A stretch of DNA of 64,000 nucleotides from Ottowia sp. GTDB lineage: Bacteria; Pseudomonadota; Gammaproteobacteria; Burkholderiales; Burkholderiaceae_C. Shown here piece by piece: positions 16,887 through 25,904 of the stretch (its first letter is position 1; each line of letters begins with the position of its first letter). The notes below the pieces were generated by a model. The model did not search any database, was not told where the DNA came from, and saw only the letters and a program-made list of their open reading frames with translations. Made by a program: the position numbers and the translations under genes. Location: positions 1,442,001 to 1,506,000 of the forward strand of contig NZ_JADJCO010000003.1 in NCBI RefSeq assembly GCF_016703145.1, read 5' to 3'.

Positions 16887-17606
16887 ATGAAGAACATGCC
16901 CCGCGTACTCGTCGTCGAGGACGAGCCCGCGATCGCCGAGTTGATTGCCGTCAACCTGCGCCACCACGGCTTTGCGCCGACCTGGGCCATGGACAGCGAA
17001 ACCGCGCAGCGCGAGCTGGACGCCGTGCTGCCCGACGTGATCCTGCTGGACTGGATGCTGCCCGGCGAGAGCGGCCTGTCGCTGGCGCGCAAGTGGCGCA
17101 AGGACGCGCGCACCAAGTCCGTGCCGATCATCATGCTGACCGCGCGCGGCGACGAGGCCGACCGCGTGGCCGGCCTGGACGCGGGCGCCGACGACTACAT
17201 CGTCAAGCCCTTTTCCACCAACGAGATGCTGGCGCGCATCCGCGCCGTGCTGCGCCGCCGCGCGCCCGAGCAGGCCGGCGGCTCGGTGGCCATCGGCGCG
17301 CTGCTGCTCGACGCGGCCACCCACCGCGTCTCCTACGATGGGCAACCGCTGCGGCTGGGACCGACCGAGTTCAGGCTGCTGCACTACCTGATGCAGAACG
17401 CCGAGCGCGTGCACAGCCGCGGCCAGTTGCTCGACAAGGTGTGGGGCGACCATGTGTTCATCGAGGAGCGCACGGTGGACGTGCACGTCAAGCGCCTGCG
17501 CGAGGCCCTGGGCCCGGCGGGCAGCCTGGTCGAGACCGTGCGCGGCGCGGGCTACCGCCTGACCGCGCAGCCGCTGGCGCAGGCGCGGCCGGCGTCGGCC
17601 GACTGA
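16887..17606 (+). CDS. phoB: Phosphate regulon response regulator PhoB
   Basis: OmpR-type response regulator, 239 residues from the ATG at 16887 (MKNMPRVLVVEDE). The acidic pair E/D near residues 11-12, phospho-acceptor D55 in ILLDWMLPG, the T in IIMLTARG and the K in YIVKPFS are all present. The winged-helix DNA-binding domain ends with VETVRGAGYRLT. It should bind the Pho box upstream of pstS. It is separated from phoU by a repeat but is on the same strand, and is followed 22 bases later by phoR. Confidence 0.95.
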   Translation: MKNMPRVLVVEDEPAIAELIAVNLRHHGFAPTWAMDSETAQRELDAVLPDVILLDWMLPGESGLSLARKWRKDARTKSVPIIMLTARGDEADRVAGLDAGADDYIVKPFSTNEMLARIRAVLRRRAPEQAGGSVAIGALLLDAATHRVSYDGQPLRLGPTEFRLLHYLMQNAERVHSRGQLLDKVWGDHVFIEERTVDVHVKRLREALGPAGSLVETVRGAGYRLTAQPLAQARPASAD

Positions 17607-17628
17607 CCACGTTTCGGCCACGACGTCC

Positions 17629-18960
17629 ATGGCACTGCGCATCTTCTCGCTGCTGGTGCTGCAGGCCGCGCTGGCGTGGCTGGGCCACCATTGGCGCGGC
17701 TGGCCCGGCGCCGCGGCCGGCGTGGCGCTGGCCGGGCTGGTGCTGGTGGGCATCGACACCTGGCGCGGCCGGCGCTTCATGCGCTGGGCGGCCGACCCGC
17801 AGGCGTCGCCGCAGCCGGTGGGTGGTGGCCTGTGGGGCGAAGCCGCGTACCGCCTGCGCCGCGCGCTGCGCGCCGAGCAGCAGAAGGCGCGCGAGGCCGC
17901 GCAGCGCCTGGACGAATTCCTGGCCGCGATCCAGGCCTCGCCCAACGGCGTGGTGCTGCTCGACGCCGAGGGGCGCATCGAATGGTGCAACGACATCGCC
18001 GTGCAGCATTTCGGCTTCGACGCCGAGCGCGACCGGCTGCAGCACGTGGCCAACCTGGTGCGCGAGCCGGCGTTCGCCGCCCACTGGGCCGCGCAGCCCG
18101 ACGACCGCGAGGTGACGCTGATGGGGCGGGGCGACGCGCCAGGCCGTCCCGTCCGGCTGTCGGTGCAATTGCATGCCTACGGCGACGGGCATCGGCTGAT
18201 GCTGTCGCGCGACGTCACCGCGCTGGCGCAGGCCGAGGCCATGCGGCGCGACTTCGTGGCCAACGTGTCGCACGAGATCCGCACCCCGCTCACGGTGCTG
18301 GCGGGCTTCATCGAGACCATGCAGAGCCTGCCGCTGACGGAGGCCGAGCGCGCCAGCCACCTGCGGCTCATGGCCGCGCAGTCGGCGCGCATGCAGGCGC
18401 TGGTCAGCGACCTGCTCACGCTGTCGCGGCTGGAGGGCAGCCCCGCGCCCAGCCTGGCCGAGACCGTCGATCCAACGGCGCTGCTGGCCCAGTGCGAGGC
18501 CGAGGCGCGCGGCCTGTCGGCGCTGTTGCACCCGGCGCAGGAACGGCCGCAGACGCTGGTGTTCGGCCCCGCGCCCGACTTCGCCTTGGCCGGCGCCGCT
18601 GGCGAGCTGCGCAGCGCCGCCGCCAACCTGATCAACAACGCCGTGCGCTACACGCCGGGCGGCGGCCGCATCGACGTGCGCTGGCAGCGCCTGGAGGGCG
18701 GCCGCGCCAGCCTGAGCGTGGCCGACACCGGGCCCGGCATCGCGCCCGAACACCTGCCGCGCCTGACCGAGCGCTTCTACCGCCTCGACCGCAGCCGCTC
18801 GCGCGAGTCCGGCGGCACCGGCCTGGGGCTGGCCATCGCCAAGCACGTGGCGCAGCGCCACGGCGGCGAGCTGCGCATCGACAGCCGGCTGGGCCAGGGT
18901 TCGACCTTCTCGCTGGTGCTGCCGGCGCAGCGGGTGCGCCCGGCGCCAGCGCCCACCTGA
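17629..18960 (+). CDS. phoR: Phosphate regulon sensor histidine kinase PhoR
   Basis: Membrane histidine kinase, 443 residues. It has two hydrophobic segments in the first 50 residues with almost no periplasmic loop, as expected for PhoR, which senses through PhoU/Pst. A PAS-like region follows (LDEFLAAIQASPNGVVLLDA). The phospho-acceptor His is in FVANVSHEIRTPL at about residue 214, and the ATPase part has NLINNAVRYTPGGG, DTGPGIAPEHL and GGTGLGLAIAKHV. Its stop codon lies at the edge of dispersed repeat R4. Confidence 0.95.
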   Translation: MALRIFSLLVLQAALAWLGHHWRGWPGAAAGVALAGLVLVGIDTWRGRRFMRWAADPQASPQPVGGGLWGEAAYRLRRALRAEQQKAREAAQRLDEFLAAIQASPNGVVLLDAEGRIEWCNDIAVQHFGFDAERDRLQHVANLVREPAFAAHWAAQPDDREVTLMGRGDAPGRPVRLSVQLHAYGDGHRLMLSRDVTALAQAEAMRRDFVANVSHEIRTPLTVLAGFIETMQSLPLTEAERASHLRLMAAQSARMQALVSDLLTLSRLEGSPAPSLAETVDPTALLAQCEAEARGLSALLHPAQERPQTLVFGPAPDFALAGAAGELRSAAANLINNAVRYTPGGGRIDVRWQRLEGGRASLSVADTGPGIAPEHLPRLTERFYRLDRSRSRESGGTGLGLAIAKHVAQRHGGELRIDSRLGQGSTFSLVLPAQRVRPAPAPT

Positions 18961-19026
18961 TTCTCAAGAAAATCGGCTTCTATCCATTGTGGATACTGCG
19001 CCAACAGCTATCAATAGTATAGCTCA
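18957..19026 (+). repeat. Dispersed AT-rich repeat, copy R4
   Basis: Fills the whole gap between convergent phoR and the membrane-protein gene: TTCTCAAGAAAATCGGC, TATCCATTGTGGATA (a perfect 6-bp hairpin stem with loop TTG) and CAGCTATCAATAGTATAGC. Both flanking stop codons lie at its edges. Confidence 0.8.
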
Positions 19027-20730
19027 AGGCGTGCCGACGCGGCGATAGACCAGCAGGGTCTCGTCCTTGTCGGTGGGGCGCCGCACCTCGCCCGCCTGGC
19101 GCCACTGCGCCATCGATACCGTGGCCGGCAGGCTGGACAGCGCGTCCACGTCCACCAGCAGCCAGGGGCAGCCGGCCGGGCCGCGCGCCGGCATCGGCGT
19201 CCAGCCGCCGTGGAAGCGCACCGCCGCCACCTGGGCCGAGGCCAGGCCATGCACCTGCACGCAGGGCGCGTCGCCGACCAGGCGCCGCACCTCGCGCATC
19301 TGCGGCGCGAAGCTGCGGCCGTAGTTCAGGGCCGGCAGCCACAGCGTCATCAGCAGCAGCCAGCACAGCGTGGCGCCGGCGGCGGGCAGCACCATGCTCT
19401 TCCACAGCGCGGTGCGGTGCCGGCCGGTGCGCCAGCGCGCCAGCGCGATCCAGGCCAGCGTGCCGGCCAGCGCCGCGGCGAAGGCCGGCCACTGGAAGAC
19501 CGGCTCGAAGCCCGGCGCCAGCCGGGCCACGTTGGCCGCCGGCTTGGCGGGCACGCCGGTCTCCATCGAGATCCACACGACCCAGATCACGATGGCCCAC
19601 AGACTGAAGAACAGCACCGTGAACCAGTCGATCAGCGCGCCCGCGCTGCGCTTGAAGGTGGGCAGGGCGAAGGCCGCCAGCGCCGCCAGCGCCGGCAGCG
19701 CCAGCAGCAGGGCGCGGTCGCCCGCCCGCGTGGCCACCGTGGTGGCCAGCGGCACGCTGGCGATGAGCAGGGGCAGGCCCAGGTGGCGATGGTGGTGGAG
19801 CCCGCGCAACTGGCGCCGCCAGCGCCACAGCGTCCACAGCACCAGCGGCCACACCGGCCAGGTGAACCACAGGAACAGTTGCCCGAGCGAGCGCCAGTCG
19901 CTCCAACTCGTGCGCAGCGGTGCGATCTGCCAGCTCAGCAGCGATCCGTACAGCCCCAGCGCCGCGCAGCCCAGCGTGGCCGCGCCCAGCACTCCCACGG
20001 CGCGCTGGCGTGCGCCGGGCGCGATGTGGGGGATGTCGGGGCGCAACAGTGCCAGCGTGGCCACTCCGCCGTAGATCAGCGCCGTCGCGGGCGCGCCGGA
20101 CAGGGTGAGCCCCAGCAGGCCCAGCGCCAGCGCCAGCGGCGCGCCCAACGGCCGGAAGGGCAGGCCCGCCAGGCCATGGAACACCAGCGTGCCAAAGAAC
20201 AACTGGGCCAGCGCCGGCGTGGTCTCGTGCGAGAACTGCGCCAGTCCCAGCGTCGCGATCAGCGCCAGCAGGCTGCCGTCGGCCAGCGCCCGCGCGTAGT
20301 CCGCCGGCCGGGCCTCGCCGCCGAAGGCGAAAGCCACGGGCTGCGCGCTGGGGTGCCGCGCCAGGTCGTACACGGCGTACCACGCGGCCGCCAGCGTGCC
20401 GGCCAGCATCAGCGCGAAGGGCAGGCGCACGGCGAATTCGGGCGCCATCCAGGCCGGCGCGAGCTGCAGCACCCAGGCGCCCAGCCAGTAGGGCAGCAGG
20501 GCGCCGGTGTCGGTGGGCACGCCCATCAGCGCGGGGCGCAGCCAATCGCTCCATGGGCCGCCGGCCTGCAGCTCCAGCATGGTGCCGAAGGCGGCGATGT
20601 CGGCGTTCTTCCAGGGGTCTCGGCCGACGTAGCCGGGGATGACGTAGGCCACGCACAGCAGCAGCAGGGCCCAGCGCGGCAGGCGGCGCACGGCGTCCTG
20701 GGCGACGATGGCGGGGCTGGGCTGGTTCAC
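19024..20730 (-). CDS. Multi-spanning membrane protein, GT-C/ArnT-like
   Basis: A 568-residue integral membrane protein with about ten hydrophobic helices and a C-terminal soluble part. After the first helix an acidic/aromatic loop, GYVGRDPWKNADIAAFG, resembles the first periplasmic loop of GT39/GT83 (ArnT-like) glycosyltransferases, which carries the catalytic acid, but similarity is too weak to name a donor or acceptor. Start uncertain: GTG at 20730 is chosen, with an in-frame TTG at 20781 possible. It is convergent with phoR and downstream of rpmE2 on the same strand. Confidence 0.65.
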   Translation of the reverse strand: MNQPSPAIVAQDAVRRLPRWALLLLCVAYVIPGYVGRDPWKNADIAAFGTMLELQAGGPWSDWLRPALMGVPTDTGALLPYWLGAWVLQLAPAWMAPEFAVRLPFALMLAGTLAAAWYAVYDLARHPSAQPVAFAFGGEARPADYARALADGSLLALIATLGLAQFSHETTPALAQLFFGTLVFHGLAGLPFRPLGAPLALALGLLGLTLSGAPATALIYGGVATLALLRPDIPHIAPGARQRAVGVLGAATLGCAALGLYGSLLSWQIAPLRTSWSDWRSLGQLFLWFTWPVWPLVLWTLWRWRRQLRGLHHHRHLGLPLLIASVPLATTVATRAGDRALLLALPALAALAAFALPTFKRSAGALIDWFTVLFFSLWAIVIWVVWISMETGVPAKPAANVARLAPGFEPVFQWPAFAAALAGTLAWIALARWRTGRHRTALWKSMVLPAAGATLCWLLLMTLWLPALNYGRSFAPQMREVRRLVGDAPCVQVHGLASAQVAAVRFHGGWTPMPARGPAGCPWLLVDVDALSSLPATVSMAQWRQAGEVRRPTDKDETLLVYRRVGTP

Positions 20731-20838
20731 GTCGTGGGCGGCGGGAAGCGCGGAGCGGCGGGCGCGCGGCCGGCCAAGCAAAAGGGCAGCGCGGTTGCCC
20801 GTGCTGCCCTCGGAGGCCAGTGCTTGCGCCGCGCGATT

Positions 20839-21093
20839 TTAGCGGGCGACCTTGCCGAAGCGGTTGCGGAACTTCTCGACGCGGCCGCCCATGTTGTCCA
20901 CCGACTTCTGCGTGCCGGTGTAGAAGGGGTGCGACTCGCTGGAGGTGTCGAGCTTGAACAGCGGCAGCTCGCGGCCATCATCCATCTTCACCATTTCCTT
21001 GGTGTTCACGCAAGAGCGGGTGACGAACTTGAAACCGTTGGACAGGTCCACGAAGCAGACTTCGCGGTAGTTGGGGTGAATGCCTTCACGCAT
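20839..21093 (-). CDS. rpmE2: 50S ribosomal protein L31 type B
   Basis: An 84-residue ribosomal protein with the family pattern MREGIHPNYREV, SSESHPFYTGTQK and GRVEKFRNRFGK. It lacks the CxxC zinc ligands of type A L31, so it is the type B (zinc-independent) form. Two isolated cysteines (about 14 and 28) are not arranged as a zinc site. A promoter -10 TATAAT lies about 70 bases upstream. Confidence 0.95.
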   Translation of the reverse strand: MREGIHPNYREVCFVDLSNGFKFVTRSCVNTKEMVKMDDGRELPLFKLDTSSESHPFYTGTQKSVDNMGGRVEKFRNRFGKVAR

Positions 21094-21163
21094 GATGAAA
21101 TCCTTGTCGTTCGACTGCGGCAGCCGCGCCGGCCCATCCAGCGTACTTTCCGCGAAACCCAAA

Positions 21164-21169
21164 ATTATA
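21164..21169 (-). promoter_or_regulatory. -10 element for rpmE2
   Basis: Perfect TATAAT on the minus strand, 71 bases before the rpmE2 ATG, in an AT-rich island within very GC-rich surroundings. No strong -35 is seen at the right distance. Confidence 0.5.
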
Positions 21170-21194
21170 GCCCGGTGCGGGTCGTCAGCCTCGG

Positions 21195-21325
21195 TGCCAT
21201 GGCGCAAGAGGCCGGTGGCCGCGGAGCAAGCCATGCCAGCGGACGCCATGGAGCGGGCTTGGCCCGGCCACCGGCGTCGTCTCCTGGGGGGAAGGCGGCC
21301 GCAGGCCGACTCAGGGGGGCTTGTT
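21195..21325. repeat. GC-rich dispersed repeat, family 2, copy b
   Basis: Intergenic between rpmE2 and rho. It contains GGCCGCGGAGCAAGCCATGC followed by a CCTGGGGGG-type module, as in the copies near 5.2, 25.8 and 51.2 kb. Confidence 0.55.
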
Positions 21326-22590
21326 CAGCCACCACGGCGCATCATGTCGAAGAACTCGACGTTGGTCTTGGTTGCCTTCATGCTCTTGATGACCATCTCC
21401 ATCGCCTCGATCTCGTCCATGTTGTACATGAACTGGCGCAGGATGCGGGTCTTCTGCAGCACCTCGGGCGGCAGCAGCAGTTCCTCGCGGCGCGTGCCCG
21501 AGCGGTTGAGCTGGATCGAGGGGAACACGCGCTTCTCGTACAGGCGCCGGTCCAGGTGGATCTCGCTGTTGCCGGTGCCCTTGAACTCCTCGAAGATCAC
21601 CTCGTCCATGCGGCTGCCGGTGTCGATCAGCGCGGTGGCGATGATGGTCAGGCTGCCGCCTTCCTCGACGTTGCGCGCCGCGCCCAGGAAGCGCTTGGGC
21701 CGCTGCAGGGCGTTGGCGTCCACGCCGCCGGTCAGCACCTTGCCGGAGGAAGGCACGACGTTGTTGTAGGCGCGCGCCAGGCGGGTGATGGAGTCCAGCA
21801 GGATCACCACGTCCTTCTTCAGCTCGACCAGGCGCTTGGCGCGCTCGATCACCATCTCGGCCACGTGCACGTGGCGCGCGGCGGGTTCGTCGAAGGTGGA
21901 GGCGATCACCTCGGCCTTGACCGAGCGCTGCATGTCCGTCACTTCTTCGGGGCGCTCGTCCACCAGCAGCACCATCATGTGGCTGTCGGGGTAGTTGGCC
22001 GCGATGGCGTGGGCGATGGTCTGCATCATCACCGTCTTGCCGCTCTTGGGCGGGGCCACGATCAGCGCGCGCTGGCCCTTGCCGATGGGGGCGATGACAT
22101 CGATGATGCGGCCGGTGATGTTCTCCTCGCCCTTGAACGCGTCGCGCTCGAGCTTCATCTGCTCGCGCGGGAACAGCGGGGTGAGGTTCTCGAACATCAC
22201 CTTGTGCCGGTTCTGCTCCGGCGCGCCGCCGTTGACGGCATCCAGCTTGGTCAGCGCGAAGTAGCGCTCGCCGTCCTTGGGGATGCGCACCTCGCCCTCG
22301 ATCATGTCGCCGGTGTGCAGGTTGAAGCGGCGCACCTGGCTGGGGCTGATGTAGATGTCGTCGGTGCTGGCGGTGAAGCTGGTGTCGGGGCTGCGCAGGA
22401 AGCCGAAGCCGTCGGGCAGGATTTCCAGCACGCCGTCGGCGAACACCTGCTCGCCCGTCTTGGCGCGCTTCTTGATGAGGGCGAACATCAGCTCCTGCTT
22501 GCGCATGCGGCCGGCGTTGTCGATCTCCAGCGCCTCGGCCTGCTTCAGCAGTTCGGACACGTGCAGGGCCTTGAGTTCGTTCAGATGCAT
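21325..22590 (-). CDS. rho: Transcription termination factor Rho
   Basis: Hexameric RNA-dependent ATPase that ends transcription at C-rich sites. The 421-residue length is standard. The N-terminal RNA-binding domain contains DGFGFLRSPD. Walker A is APPKSGKT near residue 180, Walker B VILLDSITRLARAYN, and the Q/R-loop region GGVDANALQRPKRF is present. It lies downstream of trxA on the same strand, a usual beta-proteobacterial order. Confidence 0.97.
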   Translation of the reverse strand: MHLNELKALHVSELLKQAEALEIDNAGRMRKQELMFALIKKRAKTGEQVFADGVLEILPDGFGFLRSPDTSFTASTDDIYISPSQVRRFNLHTGDMIEGEVRIPKDGERYFALTKLDAVNGGAPEQNRHKVMFENLTPLFPREQMKLERDAFKGEENITGRIIDVIAPIGKGQRALIVAPPKSGKTVMMQTIAHAIAANYPDSHMMVLLVDERPEEVTDMQRSVKAEVIASTFDEPAARHVHVAEMVIERAKRLVELKKDVVILLDSITRLARAYNNVVPSSGKVLTGGVDANALQRPKRFLGAARNVEEGGSLTIIATALIDTGSRMDEVIFEEFKGTGNSEIHLDRRLYEKRVFPSIQLNRSGTRREELLLPPEVLQKTRILRQFMYNMDEIEAMEMVIKSMKATKTNVEFFDMMRRGG

Positions 22591-22674
22591 GGGTTGTGTT
22601 TGCTGCGGTTGTGCACACAGTCCGCGGCCGGACCGGGCGGTGGGCGAAAGAACAAGCGATTTGGGGGGAGGTTG

Positions 22675-22699
22675 GCGGGGCCCGGCAACGGGGCCCCGC
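22675..22699 (-). other. GC-rich hairpin between trxA and rho
   Basis: Nine-bp inverted repeat GCGGGGCCC / GGGCCCCGC with a 7-nt loop. There is no T tract after it on either strand, so it is not a standard intrinsic terminator. It may act as an attenuator or mRNA end stabiliser between trxA and rho. Confidence 0.35.
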
Positions 22700-22788
22700 G
22701 TCGGGCGCGCTGTGGATCAGGGCGCCGGGCGGCGCTCACCTGCGCGCCGACTGCTGGGAACGGATTATGGCAGGAAAACCGGGGCGGG

Positions 22789-23121
22789 TCAGGCCAGTTG
22801 CTGGTCGATGAACTGCGACAACTGCGCCTTGGACAGCGCGCCGACCTTGGTGGCCGAGAGCTGGCCGTTCTTGAACACCATCAGCGTCGGGATGCCGCGG
22901 ATGCCGAACTTGGCCGGCACCAGACGGTTGTCGTCCACGTTGACCTTGGCGATCCGCAGCTTGCCGTCGTAGGCGGCGGCCAGCTCGTCCAGGGTGGGGG
23001 CGATGGCCTTGCAGGGGCCGCACCACTCGGCCCAGAAGTCCACCAGCACCGGCTGGTCGGACTGCAGGACGTCGGTTTCGAAGGAGCTGTCGCTCACGTG
23101 TTTGATCAGTTCACTGGCCAT
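22789..23121 (-). CDS. trxA: Thioredoxin 1
   Basis: Cytoplasmic protein-disulfide reductase of 110 residues with the WAEWCGPCK active site near residues 30-38, the cis-proline segment RGIPTL, and a C-terminal helix ending QFIDQQLA. Length and motifs are fully typical. It is divergent from the AddB-like gene (104 bases apart) and upstream of rho. Confidence 0.97.
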   Translation of the reverse strand: MASELIKHVSDSSFETDVLQSDQPVLVDFWAEWCGPCKAIAPTLDELAAAYDGKLRIAKVNVDDNRLVPAKFGIRGIPTLMVFKNGQLSATKVGALSKAQLSQFIDQQLA

Positions 23122-23224
23122 GGAGAAATCCTTGCGGAGGGCGCTTTCGAGCGTGCGGATAAAGTGCGGGCCATTGTGACAGAAACCCGATTTCCCCCGC
23201 GCGCCGGCGAGGCTCGAAATTGCT

Positions 23225-25735
23225 ATGGCCCCGATAGCTGAAAGCGACGGCGCCAGCCCCGTCCCCGAAGCCTGGCGCCGCCTGCTGGAGCGGATCGACC
23301 ACGAGATGCGCGAGTTGGCCGCGCACCCCGCGCGTTGCGTCGTGCTGCTGCCCTACGCGCAGCTCATGCCGCTGGCCGCGCGGCTGTGGGCGGCGCAGTT
23401 TCCGGACGGCTTCGCGCCGCGCTTCGAAACCTCGCGCAACTGGGCCGCGCGCGTCGGCACGTTCGCGCCGGGGCCGAGCGACCTGAGCTTCGACCACGGG
23501 CGCGACTTGCTCACCGCCGCCTCCCTGCTCGACGGCGCCGGTCTGGGCGAGCAGCGCCCACTGCTGGCCGGCCCGCTGCTGGAGCAGGCCGCGCAACTGG
23601 CGCAACTGGCCGCCAGCGTGCCGGCCGCGCTGCGCCCGGACTGGATGGCGCGGGCGCGCGCCGCGCTGCCGCCGCTGGAGGGCGGCCCGCTGGCGCTGGA
23701 GGCCGCCCTGGGCCGCATCGCCGTGGCCTGGGCCGGCGCGTCGGACTACGCCACCGACGTGCTGTTCGAGCCGCGCGTGGACCGCGAACTGGACGCCCTG
23801 TTCATCGTTGAGGGCCTGCAGGCCGACCCGCTGGCGGCGATCCTGGCCGAGCACTACGCCCTGCGCGCCGTCGTCCTGCCGCTGCACGCCGAGGCCGCCC
23901 CCGCCAATCCCGCCCTGCACGCCTGCGCCGACGGCGAGGACGAGGCCGAGCGCGCCGCCGCCTGCGTGCTGCGCCACCTGGCCGAGGGGCGCGCGCCGGT
24001 GGCGCTGGCCGCTGGCGACCGCGTGCTCACCCGCCGCGTCAGCGCGCTGCTGGCCGCGCGCGGCGTGCGGCTGCGCGACGAAACGGGCTGGAAGCTGTCC
24101 ACCACCCACGCCGCCGCCCGCCTGCTGGCCGCGCTGCGGGCGTGCGCCGGGCGCGCTTCCACCGACGAGGTGCTGGACTGGCTCAAGCTCGCCCCCGCCG
24201 TTCGGCCCGAGGCGCTGCGCGCGCTGGAGCGGCGCCTGCGCCGCGAGGCGGTGCGCGGCTGGCTCCAGGCGGTGGCCATGTTTCCGCGGGAGGGCGTCAT
24301 CGAACAGGCCGAGGACCTGCGCGCGCCGCTGCAGGGCGCGCGCCGCGTGGCCGACTGGCTGGCCGCCGCGCGCGCGCTGCTGCAGGCCGACGGCCAGTGG
24401 CCGCTGCTGGCCGGCGACGCGGCCGGCGCCGCGGTCATCGCCGCGCTGGGCCTGTCCGCCGCCGACCAGGCCGCGTGGCAGGCCTGGCCGGCCGCGCAGC
24501 GGCGCATGCGCCTGCCCGAATTCACCCGCTGGGTCAGCGATACGCTGGAGGCGGCCGACTTCCGCCCGCCGCGCTCCCCGGACGCGCCGGTCGTCGTGCT
24601 GCCCATGAGCCAGTTGCTCGGCCGCCCCTTCACTGCTGCCGTGGCGCCTGGCGCCGACGAGCAGCGCCTGCCCGCCGCGCCCGAGCCGCCCGGCTCCTGG
24701 ACCGCCGCCCAGCGCGAGGCCTTGCACCTGCCCGCGCGCGAGGCGCTGCGGGCGGCGCGGCAGGCCGCCTGGGCCGTGCTGCTGCAGGTGCCGCGCGTGG
24801 ACGTGCTGTGGCGCGCCAGCGACGACAGCGGCGAGCCGCTGCTGCCCTCGCCGCTGGTGCAGGCGCTGCAACTGCGGGGGCGCGGCACGCCGGCCGCCGA
24901 CCCGCGCCCGCCGCGCCCGCTGGCCGCCCGGCCGGTGCGCCCGCCCGCGCCCAGCGGCGCCACGCTGCCCGCGCAGCCGCTGTCGGCCAGTGCCTACGAG
25001 ATGCTGCGCGCCTGCCCCTACCGCTTCTTCGCGCTGCGCCAGCTCGGCCTGCAAGAGGACGGCGAGCTGGACGTGGACGTCGGCAAGCGCGACTTCGGCG
25101 TCTGGCTGCACGAGGTGCTGCGCCTCTTCCACGAAGACCTGCAGCGCCAGACCGATGCCGACCGAGCGGCGCTGATGGACGCCGCCGCCGGGCGCGTTAC
25201 GCGCGGCCAAGGCGTGGAGGAGGGCGAGTTCCTGCCGTTCATCGCCGGCTGGCCGGCGATCCGCGACGGCTACCTGGCCTGGCTGTCGCGGCACGAAGCC
25301 ACCGGCGCCGTGTTCGAGGCCGCCGAACAGACCGCCCGCGCCGACCTGGCCGGCGTGGCGCTGCAAGGCCGCTTCGACCGCGTGGACCGCTTGCCTGGCG
25401 GCGAGCCCCTGGTCATCGACTACAAGACCGAGACCCTGGCGCGCACCCGTGATCGCCTGAAGGCCGGCGGCGAGGACACCCAGTTGCCCTTCTACGCCCT
25501 GCTCACCGGCCACGACGCGCCGCGCGCCGCCTACCTGAACGTGGGCGAGCGCGATCCCGCCAGCCTGCACGAGCCGCCCGACGTGCTGCTGCTGGCCGGC
25601 TTGCTGCACGACGGCATCCAGTCCGACCTGGCGCGCATCGCCGAAGGCGCGCCGCTGCGCCCATTGGGCGAGGGCAGCGTATGCGACTGGTGCGCCGCGC
25701 GCGGCCTGTGCCGCAGAGATTTCTGGTCAGAATGA
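23225..25735 (+). CDS. AddB-like PD-(D/E)XK nuclease, probable DNA repair protein
   Basis: An 836-residue protein with a degenerate helicase-like N-terminus (no Walker A visible) and a C-terminal RecB-type nuclease domain. The nuclease motif is GGEPLVIDYKTE near residue 730, with QLPFYALL after it. Four cysteines fit an Fe-S cluster as in AddB: one in ACPYRFFALRQLGL before the nuclease core, and three in CDWCAARGLC at the very end. It resembles the beta-proteobacterial family annotated as probable DNA repair protein (TIGR03623, from memory). The partner helicase follows on the same strand after a repeat. Together they probably process DNA double-strand ends. Confidence 0.85.
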   Translation: MAPIAESDGASPVPEAWRRLLERIDHEMRELAAHPARCVVLLPYAQLMPLAARLWAAQFPDGFAPRFETSRNWAARVGTFAPGPSDLSFDHGRDLLTAASLLDGAGLGEQRPLLAGPLLEQAAQLAQLAASVPAALRPDWMARARAALPPLEGGPLALEAALGRIAVAWAGASDYATDVLFEPRVDRELDALFIVEGLQADPLAAILAEHYALRAVVLPLHAEAAPANPALHACADGEDEAERAAACVLRHLAEGRAPVALAAGDRVLTRRVSALLAARGVRLRDETGWKLSTTHAAARLLAALRACAGRASTDEVLDWLKLAPAVRPEALRALERRLRREAVRGWLQAVAMFPREGVIEQAEDLRAPLQGARRVADWLAAARALLQADGQWPLLAGDAAGAAVIAALGLSAADQAAWQAWPAAQRRMRLPEFTRWVSDTLEAADFRPPRSPDAPVVVLPMSQLLGRPFTAAVAPGADEQRLPAAPEPPGSWTAAQREALHLPAREALRAARQAAWAVLLQVPRVDVLWRASDDSGEPLLPSPLVQALQLRGRGTPAADPRPPRPLAARPVRPPAPSGATLPAQPLSASAYEMLRACPYRFFALRQLGLQEDGELDVDVGKRDFGVWLHEVLRLFHEDLQRQTDADRAALMDAAAGRVTRGQGVEEGEFLPFIAGWPAIRDGYLAWLSRHEATGAVFEAAEQTARADLAGVALQGRFDRVDRLPGGEPLVIDYKTETLARTRDRLKAGGEDTQLPFYALLTGHDAPRAAYLNVGERDPASLHEPPDVLLLAGLLHDGIQSDLARIAEGAPLRPLGEGSVCDWCAARGLCRRDFWSE

Positions 25736-25737
25736 CG

Positions 25738-25865
25738 CACTTCCCCAAACTCCACGCGCTGCGCGCTGTTGCGCCTCCTCCCTCGCCGGGGGCGGCGCCA
25801 GCGGGCGGGCCACGCCCTTCCGCGGCGTCCATGGGCATGGCCTGCTCCGCGGCCTCTCGTTCCTT
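25738..25865. repeat. GC-rich dispersed repeat, family 2, copy c
   Basis: Spacer between the AddB-like and AddA-like genes. It includes CTCCACGCGCTGCGCGCTGT, CCCTCGCCGGGGGCG and GGCATGGCCTGCTCCGCGGC, the reverse complement of the module at 5.2 kb. Confidence 0.55.
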
Positions 25866-25904
25866 GTCCGCGCGAATGCCGTGGTGCGCATGGGAAAGGT
25901 CTGC

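Noticed and set aside
19210..23241. Very long plus-strand open frame (over 1300 codons) across the membrane protein, rpmE2, rho and trxA genes
   Set aside because: It is antisense to four well-supported genes, has a composition rich in Arg/Gln/His/Gly typical of GC-driven shadow frames, and shows no domain.
23210..23245. Further AT-rich repeat copy at the start of the AddB-like gene (GCTATGGCCCCGATAGCT)
   Set aside because: Only short fragments of the motif are present; it cannot be separated from chance.
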